Positions 1-8,711 of a stretch of 41,737 bases of DNA are shown in pieces. A program made the position numbers and the translations under genes. The DNA comes from a virus. The number at the start of each line of letters is the position of its first letter. Within the stretch, counting starts at the first letter, position 1. The notes under the pieces are model-generated. The model did no database searches. It was not told the DNA's origin and worked only from the letters and a program-made list of their open reading frames with translations. The DNA lies in the IMG/VR virus record IMGVR_UViG_3300031578_000130, positions 1 to 41,737 of that record; one strand, 5' to 3'.

Positions 1-127
1 TTCGGTTTCATCCATATCGGCCATGTTGACGCCCGTAATAAGATCCTTATTTCCGATTTCGGTTGTACCGGCTCCGGCTGCCCCCGTATCCAACACATTC
101 AGATTTTTCCTATCCGTGTCATCTCCG
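1..127. repeat. terminal direct repeat, left copy
   Basis: These 127 bases are identical to the last 127 bases (41611-41737). One open reading frame continues across the joint when the copies are merged. This is what a circular assembly gives when the contig ends overlap by one k-mer, and 127 is a common maximal k. I infer a circular or circularly permuted genome of 41,610 bp rather than a biological terminal repeat. Confidence 0.95.
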
Positions 128-294
128 GCCACGTTATCCTGTGCCACACAGATGACTTTCGTAACCGTACACTTGAACGGCGCTGAAAATATCGGATAAA
201 CAATCGTTGCGGTTGCGGCAGCAACACTCGGGATGTGAGCGGTCATCCGCTGCGTCCCGGGAATATCGTGCGTACCAACTTTTTCTGTACTCAT
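1..294 (-). CDS. small virion-like protein, N-terminal part (gene split by contig ends)
   Basis: The ATG lies at 294-292 and overlaps the TGA of the 120-residue gene upstream as ATGA, so the two are probably translationally coupled. The 98 codons here run off the window end and continue at 41610-41491, giving a 137-residue protein. It starts MSTEKVGTHDIPG, is rich in beta-forming residues and acidic Asp/Glu, and has no signal peptide. It sits between capsid and neck genes, so a head decoration or similar small structural role is plausible by position only. I do not recognise the family. Confidence 0.85.
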   Translation of the reverse strand, partial: MSTEKVGTHDIPGTQRMTAHIPSVAAATATIVYPIFSAPFKCTVTKVICVAQDNVAGDDTDRKNLNVLDTGAAGAGTTEIGNKDLITGVNMADMDETE

Positions 295-653
295 TTAGTA
301 TCCTCCTCTTGCGTGTATTTTGTAATGATAGAATCTACTTTTGCAGATTCAAGTGATTTCAGATCGATCATCAGACTATCTGTCAACTGAATGATCTGTT
401 TATCGAGTCGTTTTGATAATTGACCGTTTCTGCTCGATAAATTCTGGTTCTGAATTAAAAGGTCAGTGAAAGCATCCTCCACAGATTTCCCGGTCTGTTG
501 TAAATACAGATTGATCATAACGGATTGTGAATATTTGAGTCTCGTTTGATCCTCTTGATATTTACGAATGTCAACCTTTGTACTATCTGTTTGAGAATAC
601 AGGTTTCCAAAAATGAACAAGAACACAAAAAATAAAATAGAAGATGCTTTCAT
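291..653 (-). CDS. secreted coiled-coil protein, 120 aa
   Basis: A typical Sec signal peptide (MKASSILFFVFLFIFGNLYS) is followed by QTDST, so cleavage would leave Gln at +1. The mature part is polar and helical, with heptad-like spacing around residues 65-105 (LIQNQNLSSRNGQL, LDKQIIQLTDSL), which suggests a coiled coil. The start follows an AAAGGAG site. It lies between the large secreted protein (674-2974) and the 137-residue virion-like protein, overlapping the latter by ATGA. Function is unknown; an outer-spanin-like or surface role is possible, but there is no lipobox. Confidence 0.85.
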   Translation of the reverse strand: MKASSILFFVFLFIFGNLYSQTDSTKVDIRKYQEDQTRLKYSQSVMINLYLQQTGKSVEDAFTDLLIQNQNLSSRNGQLSKRLDKQIIQLTDSLMIDLKSLESAKVDSIITKYTQEEDTK

Positions 654-673
654 GATTTCTCCTTTAAATTAAT

Positions 674-2974
674 TTACCAAGTCTTAGCTGTATTCAGGGC
701 TATGTAATACGGTGTTCCACCAATGTTAATTCTTAATGAATGAGTTATACTAACATTTGCATCTGCTACTATAGTTGATTCAAGCATTGCATCTGTCGCA
801 GCAGTAATACCGCTCAAATTAAATAGATTGGCACTTAAATTGAAGTCAGTCACAGCAGTAGAATTTCCATAAACTTCCAATTTCATAAAACCTGATGGAA
901 TAGCAGCATTGTAAAACATATCCATAGTTGCAGGACATTCAATGTCAGCCACAAAAGCATTGTATTGTCCGCCATTCTGTACGCCTGTTGGCATAACAAG
1001 TTCGGCATTCACAACGCTCGCTCCGCCCGTGGGAGCTTGAATGGCATTCATGTCAACTTTGAAATATCCAGCGTTATGTCCAGCCGCTTGATAGGCAACA
1101 TCATTTTCAACATACAAACCAAAGTCTCCGCCTGTTGACTGCGCTGTACTGGTTGCTTTGATATAGTTGTGAAAATGATTTCCAGATGTAGAAGAACCAG
1201 CTGAGAAGATTTCAGTTGCTTGATCTGTAGTTGCCGCTAATACCATTGGAGTTCCGCTAACACCTAATCCAAGACCATCCTGCATTTGGCTCAATACCAT
1301 ATAACGTGCAACCTTACCAATATTAACACGCGCGGTTTGCTTTGTAAGCGATACCAGATGATCGGCTTCTGCCGTGAATCCATTCAAATAAAACAGATAA
1401 GCATAATCGTCTATGTGTTCCGCACCGTCACCCCAAGTCTCATATTTCATAAATGAGGTTGGAATAGTTACATTATTGATAGGTACAAATCCAGCTCCGC
1501 TTTCAGCCAATGTCAAAACAGCAACATGATATTCACCACCATTTTGAGCGGCATCGGGAAGCAAGATTTCGCCGTACAATGCATTGGCTCCACCAGTGGA
1601 TGCTTGGTAAGCGTCCATGTCAACCCGTGACATTATACCCATAAATCCAGAACCATTTGCTCCGGCTGTAGTGGTTGCGAACAGACCTGCTAAATTAGCA
1701 GTTGACCCAGCTGTATTGGTATGGTTAATTTCAACTGCATAATTTGAACCCGTAGTAATCGAAGTCGTCGCGGTTATGATCATCGCATTATTCGCAGCTA
1801 CCGCAAGATCAGCACTGGTAATACTGACATTTCCGGTTGTGGAAAGCGTTGTAAATGAACCATCAGCAGGCGTTGTACCCCCTACGATACCATCAAATGT
1901 TCCTGCGTTGATGTCTGCAGTGGTCACAGCGCCCAGATCGGCTATTCCTGAGAACACCCCAGCCGTTGTACTCCATGTACCATCGCCAAGAGTTGTGAAC
2001 GTCCCTGCAGCGGGTGTCGTGCCTCCCACAGTTCCATCGAAGGTTCCCGCATTAATATCAGCAGTTGTAACCGCGCCAAGATCGGCAATCCCAGACATCG
2101 TTCCACCAATACAGCTCCACGTTCCATTGGTAACTGTGTCTGCTGTCAAAGAAGTGAATCCAATCAACTTGTTTGAACTCCAACGGGCAGTCCCATCCGA
2201 TATACTGGCTACTCCGGTAAAAGCTCCGGCCGTACTGGAATAGGTTCCATCAGTGAACGTTCCGTTCATTGTGATATTCCCGATTCCAGTCATGACTCCG
2301 GTATCGCTAATTCCCCAATCGGAACTTGTGATTGCGGTTGTGGATCCATTATCACCAAGAGTCAACGCCCCTGTTCCGCCAGCCACAATTGTCAGGGCTG
2401 CGTTCGCATCGTTGTCAGCGGATGTCAGGGTTACGGTCCCGGCGTCATCCCTTGAAAATAATATGGTTCCATCAACCGCTTCGCCAATATCGATCGCGTT
2501 TCCATTGGCTCCGGTAATATCACCACCGATCACAGATAGATCCCCTGCGAAATACCCTATCCCTGTAGAGTCGACAGTAAACATTTTCGCTCCACCGACA
2601 GCAGCACGGATAAGATATAAATTTTTGTAGGGATTGATATTGACTGAATCACCGTCCGAGACAAAATAACCATAAGCCCATGTTGGAATCAATGATCCGA
2701 AACTGAATGCCGTTACTCCTGAATCGGATGACAACGTGACTGAATTTGTTCCGAAAGTGAAAATAAGATTTTCGTCATTTTCGGATAACTTCCAAGCGTT
2801 GTCAGTTTCATTCGAGAAATAGCCGTCATATCTGCCTACAATATCAGCAGTAGGATGCGGGTCTGTGTGATAATTCGTAGACCCCAAAACGAGCCGATCA
2901 TAATTTGTGGCTCCTGCGAACAACGAACCTGCCAACAAAAGGAAGGCGATTGAAAACAAAAGAAACTTTTTCAT
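674..2974 (-). CDS. large secreted beta-repeat protein next to the capsid gene, 766 aa
   Basis: This protein begins with a clear signal peptide (MKKFLLFSIAFLLLAGSLFA, then GATN), preceded by an AGGAGGGT ribosome site. Residues of roughly 150-400 hold Gly/Thr/Ala-rich repeats; the unit ADINAGTFDG.VGGTTPA.G.FTTL occurs twice, as in phage-type fibre shafts. The C-terminal half contains a duplicated domain of about 130 residues, whose copies start near VDMDAYQASTGGANAL and VDMNAIQAPTGGASVV. It follows the major capsid gene directly, where head fibres or decoration proteins are often encoded, but an export signal is unexpected for a virion protein assembled in the cytoplasm. I infer a fibre or surface protein; the exact role is unknown. 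Confidence 0.85.
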   Translation of the reverse strand: MKKFLLFSIAFLLLAGSLFAGATNYDRLVLGSTNYHTDPHPTADIVGRYDGYFSNETDNAWKLSENDENLIFTFGTNSVTLSSDSGVTAFSFGSLIPTWAYGYFVSDGDSVNINPYKNLYLIRAAVGGAKMFTVDSTGIGYFAGDLSVIGGDITGANGNAIDIGEAVDGTILFSRDDAGTVTLTSADNDANAALTIVAGGTGALTLGDNGSTTAITSSDWGISDTGVMTGIGNITMNGTFTDGTYSSTAGAFTGVASISDGTARWSSNKLIGFTSLTADTVTNGTWSCIGGTMSGIADLGAVTTADINAGTFDGTVGGTTPAAGTFTTLGDGTWSTTAGVFSGIADLGAVTTADINAGTFDGIVGGTTPADGSFTTLSTTGNVSITSADLAVAANNAMIITATTSITTGSNYAVEINHTNTAGSTANLAGLFATTTAGANGSGFMGIMSRVDMDAYQASTGGANALYGEILLPDAAQNGGEYHVAVLTLAESGAGFVPINNVTIPTSFMKYETWGDGAEHIDDYAYLFYLNGFTAEADHLVSLTKQTARVNIGKVARYMVLSQMQDGLGLGVSGTPMVLAATTDQATEIFSAGSSTSGNHFHNYIKATSTAQSTGGDFGLYVENDVAYQAAGHNAGYFKVDMNAIQAPTGGASVVNAELVMPTGVQNGGQYNAFVADIECPATMDMFYNAAIPSGFMKLEVYGNSTAVTDFNLSANLFNLSGITAATDAMLESTIVADANVSITHSLRINIGGTPYYIALNTAKTW

Positions 2975-2991
2975 TATTTTACCCTCCTATG

Positions 2992-5412
2992 TTAAGCGAC
3001 TATGTTTCCGTCGAGTCCACGATAATCCACAACAGCACCACCAAACCAAATACGAACCTTGAACGTGATACAATCCGCATGGAACATAGATCCATAATCA
3101 GGTGCATCCTGTACGAACAATTCAGGCTCTTGTTTGTTATTCAGGAAACCGATTTCAATCGTCGGGCAGACATTCGGGTCTGCGGCCAGATACCAGTTGT
3201 TCACATCGGACAGATACGGAACCATGAGATGTTCCAGGTTAAATTTGGAAACGATGGAAGCGTCATTGTTTGCATTACCAGTCACCTTCAATGTGCTGGT
3301 TTCTGTGAAAGCCGTTTCCATGAGATCGATACCGTAAATCAGCGTTTTCGGTGTGATACCAAGTGGTTTCGAATTACTCATATCGGTCTGTTTGAGCATA
3401 CGTTTGTAAGCGGCCACGATTGTTGCCTGGGTCATCGCTCCGGTTGCGGTATTCGAATGATCGGAATGGAAAAGAGCTACCGAATCATATATTGCCGCAT
3501 TACCAGACAGAAAAGCAAATACAAACTCATGAAGCGTCTGAATACCGGCTCTGGCCAGTTTTCTCGGGATATTCCGCGCGACACTGACAACATCATTGAT
3601 AATGGTTTCGATTGTCAAATCCTCAAGCCCGCCTCTTTTGGCCGGAGAGTAGGTTGCTTCTTCATCGGTCGGAGAAGTAAGAGGCTGATAGGTTCCGCGT
3701 TCACCCACAATCGGAAGGTTCGCATATCCGCCGTACCGAATCCGATGGTTTGTTTTTAAATCAGAAAGAGGAACAACGGAGGCGATTTTCCGCCAGTTAT
3801 TCAGATCCGAATCGTTGTATTCTTTCAAAAGGGTGACGTGCATTGCATCCTGACAGATTTGATCAAACCCGGTGGTATCGATTGATTCATGCAATCGCAC
3901 GAACCTTTTCAATCCTGGAGCGTTTTCGGTTCTGCCAGTAATATTCACATCGCCAGTGATTTGCCGATAGGCTTCTCTGATTGAGAAAAATGGCGGTGTT
4001 TCTCCAATCTTCGTGCCAGCAAAGAAACCCTGAAAAGCCTCGGTCAATTTGACCGCTTCATCCTTTGTCACGGTTGTGGAATCTTCCCCAAAACCAGAGA
4101 CATTGTTATTTTTCGCAAAAGCACCGAACATCGTTTCAAATGATGCTATCGATTCCCGAAGTTTCGCAACTTCAAAAATCTGATCTTTGTACTGAGCTTC
4201 GATCAATTTCACCGCTTCCGGAGGAAGTTTCGTTCCTGACATGGCTTCCGTGAGAACCATCGAGCAGCGCAATTTTTCAACTTCCGCTTTTGCATCATAG
4301 GTCGGTTTGGCCGCTTCGGTTATTTTTACGGGTGTCCCCGGTACTTCGGGAGCTTTCACCTCAGGAACAACCGGCTTTAATGCTTCGACAATCCGATCAA
4401 CTGACTTTCCGTCCATTGTTTTTTCAAGTCCCGTTTTCAGGCACTCAATGAGCTTATCAGGATCGGTTTCGTCTTTTACAAGTTTGAATTGTTCGGGCAG
4501 CATGGCCTCGATCAATTTCAAGATTTTTTCAATCATCTGTAAATCCTCCATTCCATTTTTCGATTCGATTAATTGTAAAACTTTCCCGCCGGCGGATGGG
4601 GATACGACCACATCAACAAAGTCAACATTGATAATTTTGTCAATATGACGGACCAGAGCTTCGCCCAGTCTTTTTACGCTTCCAATTCCATCGGCAACAA
4701 TAGAGAATCCCACGAGATCAGTTTTCCCTTTATTATATGCACTCAACAGCATATCTTTTAACCATACTGCGGATTCCACAATATTAAATTCACCTACCAA
4801 AGATTTTAAGGCTTTATCCCAGGTAATATTTTCAAACCATCCAGTAATGTTTTTGGCAGATTTTCCATCTCCCGTAGAATGTTCGCTATCTGTTCGAGAC
4901 ATCGCTCGAACGCCTTCATATAAAGGAATCGCTTCAATAAGTGTTTCTTCCGGATAATAATTCCTGTTTGACGAAACTCCCGCTTCGATTATCTGGACCT
5001 TCCACTTGAAACCTTTTTTATCATCTGCACTTTCAATCAATTTGACTGAATCAGCTAATTTCATGTTCTTTGTTCCAGATACGAGTTCACTTATTCTTGA
5101 TCCCCTTTTACTTTTGGCTTCCGCAATATCATTTTTCACTTTTTCAATCGTGGTTTTTTCTTTTACTTCTGAAACATCCCCGAATATCACGGAATTATTA
5201 ACTTTTGTATAGGGAATCAAATAAAGGCTGTTTTTGTATTCACAGATAATGCTATCGGGATAAGTGAATCTTATATAAACGTATACCTCGCCACCTACCC
5301 TATCAGCCGGGAATATATTGCTTTTTCTCAGAGCTTTGTTGAGATCCTCCCGAATCTGTTCAAAACTACCTTCCGGAGCGTCAGCTTCGCTCAATTTCCA
5401 AATTAACTTCAT
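2992..5412 (-). CDS. prohead protease-scaffold-major capsid protein fusion, 806 aa
   Basis: Three regions are visible. Residues about 135-275 resemble the prohead protease family that acts through His and Ser: H178 in DSEHSTGDGKSAKN and S237 in DLVGFSIVADG. Residues about 290-450 are charged and helical, like a scaffold. Residues about 500-806 look like an HK97-fold major capsid protein (RYGGYANLPIVGERGTYQP, AAYKRMLKQTD...LGITPKTLIYG). The gene starts after GAGGAATTCGAT. A second ribosome site inside it could make the scaffold-capsid part alone (see 4534-4549). Protease, scaffold and capsid are usually separate genes, but fusions are known in other phages. Self-cleavage would be needed to release capsid subunits from the full fusion. 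Confidence 0.88.
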   Translation of the reverse strand: MKLIWKLSEADAPEGSFEQIREDLNKALRKSNIFPADRVGGEVYVYIRFTYPDSIICEYKNSLYLIPYTKVNNSVIFGDVSEVKEKTTIEKVKNDIAEAKSKRGSRISELVSGTKNMKLADSVKLIESADDKKGFKWKVQIIEAGVSSNRNYYPEETLIEAIPLYEGVRAMSRTDSEHSTGDGKSAKNITGWFENITWDKALKSLVGEFNIVESAVWLKDMLLSAYNKGKTDLVGFSIVADGIGSVKRLGEALVRHIDKIINVDFVDVVVSPSAGGKVLQLIESKNGMEDLQMIEKILKLIEAMLPEQFKLVKDETDPDKLIECLKTGLEKTMDGKSVDRIVEALKPVVPEVKAPEVPGTPVKITEAAKPTYDAKAEVEKLRCSMVLTEAMSGTKLPPEAVKLIEAQYKDQIFEVAKLRESIASFETMFGAFAKNNNVSGFGEDSTTVTKDEAVKLTEAFQGFFAGTKIGETPPFFSIREAYRQITGDVNITGRTENAPGLKRFVRLHESIDTTGFDQICQDAMHVTLLKEYNDSDLNNWRKIASVVPLSDLKTNHRIRYGGYANLPIVGERGTYQPLTSPTDEEATYSPAKRGGLEDLTIETIINDVVSVARNIPRKLARAGIQTLHEFVFAFLSGNAAIYDSVALFHSDHSNTATGAMTQATIVAAYKRMLKQTDMSNSKPLGITPKTLIYGIDLMETAFTETSTLKVTGNANNDASIVSKFNLEHLMVPYLSDVNNWYLAADPNVCPTIEIGFLNNKQEPELFVQDAPDYGSMFHADCITFKVRIWFGGAVVDYRGLDGNIVA
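4534..4549 (-). promoter_or_regulatory. internal ribosome site and ATG for scaffold-capsid product
   Basis: On the minus strand GGAGG (4549-4545) is followed 8 bases later by ATG at 4536, which is Met293 of the 806-residue fusion. Starting here gives a 514-residue scaffold plus capsid protein without the protease (MIEKILKLIEAMLPEQF...). Spacing and match are as good as at the true gene starts in this genome. The position is exactly at the protease/scaffold border, as with the internal start of lambda Nu3 inside gene C. Confidence 0.7.
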
Positions 5413-5424
5413 ATCGAATTCCTC

Positions 5425-5856
5425 TTATTTGAGAACGGTTCTTTTTTCCATGAGCCGCTTCCCCTGTACGACATATACCCATCTATCCGGATACTCTTTT
5501 TGAGAGAGAATCCTTTCATCCGGAGCCAGGTTAATTGTTAGGCCATTTTTCCCAAGCGTGACCTTTTTACCAACAACGACCGTTTTCTTCACTACAATAG
5601 TTTTGCTATCGTTGTTATCCGGATCGGAATTCACATCTTCGAGCAGATCGATCCAATTCTGTTCAAGTTTGCTTTTTTCAATTTTGATTTGATCCTTGAT
5701 CAACATTTTAATCAACGATCCCCTGTTGGCATTTTTGGGATATTCGAGATTGAGCTTTCCGGCCAATGCCTTTAATTCTGTGATACCGAGGCGTGCCAGG
5801 TTATCATTTGTTAAAATGATTTCGCCTTCTTTTTCTTTGAATTGTTTAATAGTCAT
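5425..5856 (-). CDS. SAP-like head accessory protein, 143 aa
   Basis: Residues about 20-55 (LGITELKALAGKLNLEYPKNANRGSLIKMLI) have the helix-turn-helix spacing of SAP/LEM-like domains, which are common in small phage head proteins. The rest is charged, with a beta-rich C-terminal half. It lies between the minor head protein (2 bp gap) and the capsid fusion (12 bp gap), so it belongs to the head operon. Exact role unknown. Confidence 0.75.
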   Translation of the reverse strand: MTIKQFKEKEGEIILTNDNLARLGITELKALAGKLNLEYPKNANRGSLIKMLIKDQIKIEKSKLEQNWIDLLEDVNSDPDNNDSKTIVVKKTVVVGKKVTLGKNGLTINLAPDERILSQKEYPDRWVYVVQGKRLMEKRTVLK

Positions 5857-5857
5857 C

Positions 5858-6703
5858 TTACTGACCTCCTAAAAAGTGTGAAGTTTTTTTGGTATCTTCA
5901 TTTTCCAATACAGCCATTCTTAATGTACATCCACATTGACAAGTTTCGCTTGCCGGAAGACGCGGATCGTGCGGCCCGTTGCAATCATATCCATTTACGC
6001 TATATTCATAATCGATAGGAACCACTCCCAGAGATTCCATTGCCTGATGAGCGGGGCGGGAATTCTTTTTATGAGTTGCCAGCCACTTTTTCCCAGCATC
6101 CGGGTTTTTCTCACCTACCTCTTTGATCCGTTCCCAATTAGCGTTATTTGAAGTTCGAGCCATTTCTGTTCTTACAATATTTTCTGCTCGTGCCACTGCG
6201 GAACCAATATATTTTTTGCTCTTAAGAGGCGGGATAAATGTTTCCAACGACTTCATAACATCGTATGGAGTTTTTTGACCCATCAAACCAAGCTGGACTT
6301 GAGTATTGACCTGTTTGGCCATATCAGCGGAAAGACCTGTTATCAATTCAGCTGCCAGGCTTTGAGATAATTGAAGAACGTTCATAGTCATATATGGTAA
6401 TACAACATTTGCACCGGTTGCAAAAAGAACGTCATCAACTTGTCTTATTCCCTTCATGAAAGCTTTTTCCATCTTTTCATACAATTCATTTTTTGCTGCA
6501 TTACTGAAATTTCTTGCAAGAGAATTTACGATAACTTTTACTTCATTGAGATCATGAACTGTCCAGTCTACGGTTGCGAATTTTGCGGCCAGCTGAATAC
6601 GAAATTCTTCCATTAATTTTCTGATAGCGAGAACAGCGCCATCTTCAAGTTTACCATATTGGCGTCTTACTTTGTTAAATTCTCTATTGCCAGTTTTCGA
6701 CAT
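5858..6703 (-). CDS. minor head protein, SPP1 gp7 / Mu F-like, 281 aa
   Basis: The C-terminal third carries the conserved block of head morphogenesis proteins: RAENIVRTEMARTSNNANW, then KKWLATHKKNSRPAHQAM and a Cys-containing end (CNGPHDP...ETCQCGCTLR). The N-terminal two thirds are helical. In this family the protein joins the procapsid at the portal and is thought to act in DNA injection or head assembly. It starts one base from the portal stop, in the normal portal-minor head protein order. Confidence 0.87.
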   Translation of the reverse strand: MSKTGNREFNKVRRQYGKLEDGAVLAIRKLMEEFRIQLAAKFATVDWTVHDLNEVKVIVNSLARNFSNAAKNELYEKMEKAFMKGIRQVDDVLFATGANVVLPYMTMNVLQLSQSLAAELITGLSADMAKQVNTQVQLGLMGQKTPYDVMKSLETFIPPLKSKKYIGSAVARAENIVRTEMARTSNNANWERIKEVGEKNPDAGKKWLATHKKNSRPAHQAMESLGVVPIDYEYSVNGYDCNGPHDPRLPASETCQCGCTLRMAVLENEDTKKTSHFLGGQ

Positions 6704-8281
6704 TTATTCTTTCCCGACCGGTAAAGTCGCGCCTTTATTAATATTCGGCTGTTTGGATTTTGTTCCGGCATTCATAAGAGCTGCAATCTGTTTGTCTAAG
6801 CCATTATCGGAATTTAAAATCATATTCTTTATTTTCTCTAAATCAGATTCCTTATAATCTTTGTTGTTTGAATCTTCATTCGATCCTTGAGCCTTTTCCC
6901 ATTCTTCGGTTGCATCAATTTCAATACCGATATTCCCGGCAAGGTATGAGAGGAATTCAACGGCGGTTTCATCAGAAAGCCATCCATGAGTTTTGAATAT
7001 TGCCAGACCTTGCGCGATTGTTTGAAATGCCGATGCTGTCTGAGCTACATCTTTCGTTGTTAATTCGGGAAATTCGTAAGTGACTTCATAATCTTTTATT
7101 GCTTCTTTCCCGTCCAGCTTTTTCAGAGATGTTTTATATATAAGCGCCTGGTCAATCACAAATTGAATAATTGTTTTCAACATAAATTTAATGTAATTTT
7201 GACGCTCTTCCAGCATCTTATAGGTAGGCCATCCCATTTCTTTTGATGTTGCCAGATTCGCGTCCGATCCGTCCCCAAACCAATGTAGAGGAAAACCCAT
7301 CGATCCGATAATGTGAGTTCTGAATATCTTAAATAATTCAGACATATCGGATGATTTTAAATCAGGAGCTACTGCATTCCATTCCACGTTTTCATTATGG
7401 TATCTCACTGTCCCTGGTTTTGGTTTCCCATGTTCACGGGAATATTTTTTCACTTCTTCATCGGTTTTTCCTTTTAAAAGTACATCCCAAATGAAAATAT
7501 TTAAAAACACAGATCGATCAATAACATTGAACAAAAATTGTTCGTATCCATCAAGCCAATCACTATTCGCAAGCAGATCCGAATATCCTCTTGTTGAATT
7601 CGGCATTTTATTTATTGCGAAATAAAAGACGTCACCTGTGAGCTTTCCGTATGTCGGGGATGTAGGATCTTCATCAACTGCGATTATTTTTAATGTTTTT
7701 GATTTGATCCCATGGCGCCCTCTTACTTTTATGGCCAACGGTTCTTCGATATTCTCCGGGTTTGTTATTACTTTTTGAACTGATTTTGGATCCAGATATC
7801 CGAGCCGTACTTTTCCATTAATTTCATTGACAAATACCGGATAAAACTGTTCTCCAAATACACAAAGCGCCTCTACCTTTTGATTGAGCTTTATATCCAT
7901 ATTGTTTTTTGGATCGTTCCAAAACGGATCGATGACTTTGGTTTTTAAATCTTCATCGGCTTTTATTTTTAAACCACCACCGATGACGAAGTTTTTAATG
8001 TTCCTGATTATTTGTTTTGCGAGAGGATTTTGGAGCCATAATTTGTAGCATATATCTTGATGGCGTTCATGGTTTATCGGAGTGAGGTCTCGTTTATAAT
8101 CGCCGGATATTGGCCTGAATTGATCTTCGTCAATATCGGTTCCTACGATTGCCTCCCGAAGTTTGATTTCGACTAACTCGGAAAGCCTTTTACCAGTTAA
8201 AAATGTACGGTCCCGAAATGTATCGAATTTGGTTTTGATGAAATGAAGTAGGCTTTTATTGTTTGAGGCTTTATCACTCAT
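6704..8281 (-). CDS. portal protein, 525 aa
   Basis: The size, the position after the large terminase and before the F-like protein, and motifs such as IIRNIKNFVIGGGLKIKADE, FGEQFYPVFVNE, and MGFPLHWFGDGSDANLATSKEM identify a portal. This ring sits at the capsid vertex and is the DNA channel and terminase dock. The ATG at 8281 has no Shine-Dalgarno site at usable distance; instead a near-perfect promoter ends 7 bases upstream, so the mRNA may start at the A of ATG. The C-terminal ~60 residues are Asn/Lys-rich, probably flexible. Confidence 0.92.
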   Translation of the reverse strand: MSDKASNNKSLLHFIKTKFDTFRDRTFLTGKRLSELVEIKLREAIVGTDIDEDQFRPISGDYKRDLTPINHERHQDICYKLWLQNPLAKQIIRNIKNFVIGGGLKIKADEDLKTKVIDPFWNDPKNNMDIKLNQKVEALCVFGEQFYPVFVNEINGKVRLGYLDPKSVQKVITNPENIEEPLAIKVRGRHGIKSKTLKIIAVDEDPTSPTYGKLTGDVFYFAINKMPNSTRGYSDLLANSDWLDGYEQFLFNVIDRSVFLNIFIWDVLLKGKTDEEVKKYSREHGKPKPGTVRYHNENVEWNAVAPDLKSSDMSELFKIFRTHIIGSMGFPLHWFGDGSDANLATSKEMGWPTYKMLEERQNYIKFMLKTIIQFVIDQALIYKTSLKKLDGKEAIKDYEVTYEFPELTTKDVAQTASAFQTIAQGLAIFKTHGWLSDETAVEFLSYLAGNIGIEIDATEEWEKAQGSNEDSNNKDYKESDLEKIKNMILNSDNGLDKQIAALMNAGTKSKQPNINKGATLPVGKE

Positions 8282-8287
8282 GCCCCA

Positions 8288-8316
8288 ATTATAAATAGAT
8301 ATTATTTAATTGTCAA
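8288..8316 (-). promoter_or_regulatory. consensus sigma70-type promoter for portal and head genes
   Basis: Minus strand TTGACA (8316-8311), 17 bases, TATAAT (8293-8288): both boxes match the consensus exactly with optimal spacing. The expected transcription start, about 7 bases beyond the -10 box, is A8281, which is the first base of the portal ATG. This would give a leaderless mRNA. Confidence 0.85.
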
Positions 8317-8331
8317 GATAGTAGTCGTATT

Positions 8332-8511
8332 TCACGACTTGGATGAAGCTCTTAAATTTTTAGGTTTATTGAGAATATCGCGAACTGTAAAATGACTTAA
8401 ATAATACTCTCTGCCAATCTGTTTATATATGCTTTTAGCAGTCCGAAAAGGTTGTCTATCGCTCAGAACTTTAAACCTTCGGCTCATATCGTGGTATTTT
8501 TTTATTGTCAT
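8332..8511 (-). CDS. small basic helical protein, 59 aa
   Basis: Starts MTIKKYHDMSRRFKVLSDRQ; strongly basic, with a possible helix-turn-helix around residues 24-50 (SIYKQIGREYYLSHFTVRDIL). A TTG three codons earlier (8520), preceded by AAAGAGA, is an alternative start. It sits between the terminase and the portal promoter. It might bind DNA, for example as a regulator of the portal promoter just downstream, but this is inference only. Confidence 0.55.
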   Translation of the reverse strand: MTIKKYHDMSRRFKVLSDRQPFRTAKSIYKQIGREYYLSHFTVRDILNKPKNLRASSKS

Positions 8512-8522
8512 CGATCCCAATT

Positions 8523-8711
8523 TTATCTCTTTCTAAAAATGTATTTCAGCATATATTTCAATGGCCAGAAGAACGTGCTTGGATATATGAAAGCTCTGAT
8601 TATGAGAAACCATTTAGGCTTCATATCTTCATCTGAAAATTTGCTTTTTCTTTTAATCCAAAGATAAAAATATTTTCTTTTATTAGTTAAAAACCTTAGA
8701 TCTACCTTCAT
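8523..8711 (-). CDS. small single-pass membrane protein, 62 aa
   Basis: I chose the ATG at 8711, which follows AAAGGA at good distance and overlaps the terminase 3' end by 29 bases; a longer frame starts at 8753. The protein has a Lys/Arg-rich N-terminus, one hydrophobic stretch (residues about 33-52, PKWFLIIRAFIYPSTFFW) and a basic tail. No family recognised. Confidence 0.5.
   Translation of the reverse strand: MKVDLRFLTNKRKYFYLWIKRKSKFSDEDMKPKWFLIIRAFIYPSTFFWPLKYMLKYIFRKR

Noticed and set aside
1-127. Biological terminal repeat of a linear genome
   Set aside because: The repeat lies in the middle of a coding gene and equals a common assembler k-mer length.
1776-2630. Plus-strand open frames of 125-155 codons opposite the secreted repeat protein
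   Set aside because: They mirror the Gly/Thr/Ala-rich codons of the minus-strand gene, have Pro/Val-rich low-complexity translations and no ribosome sites.
2905-3759. 284-codon plus-strand open frame
   Set aside because: It lies wholly opposite the capsid fusion apart from its first bases and its translation has no recognisable domain; the minus-strand protein is clearly real.
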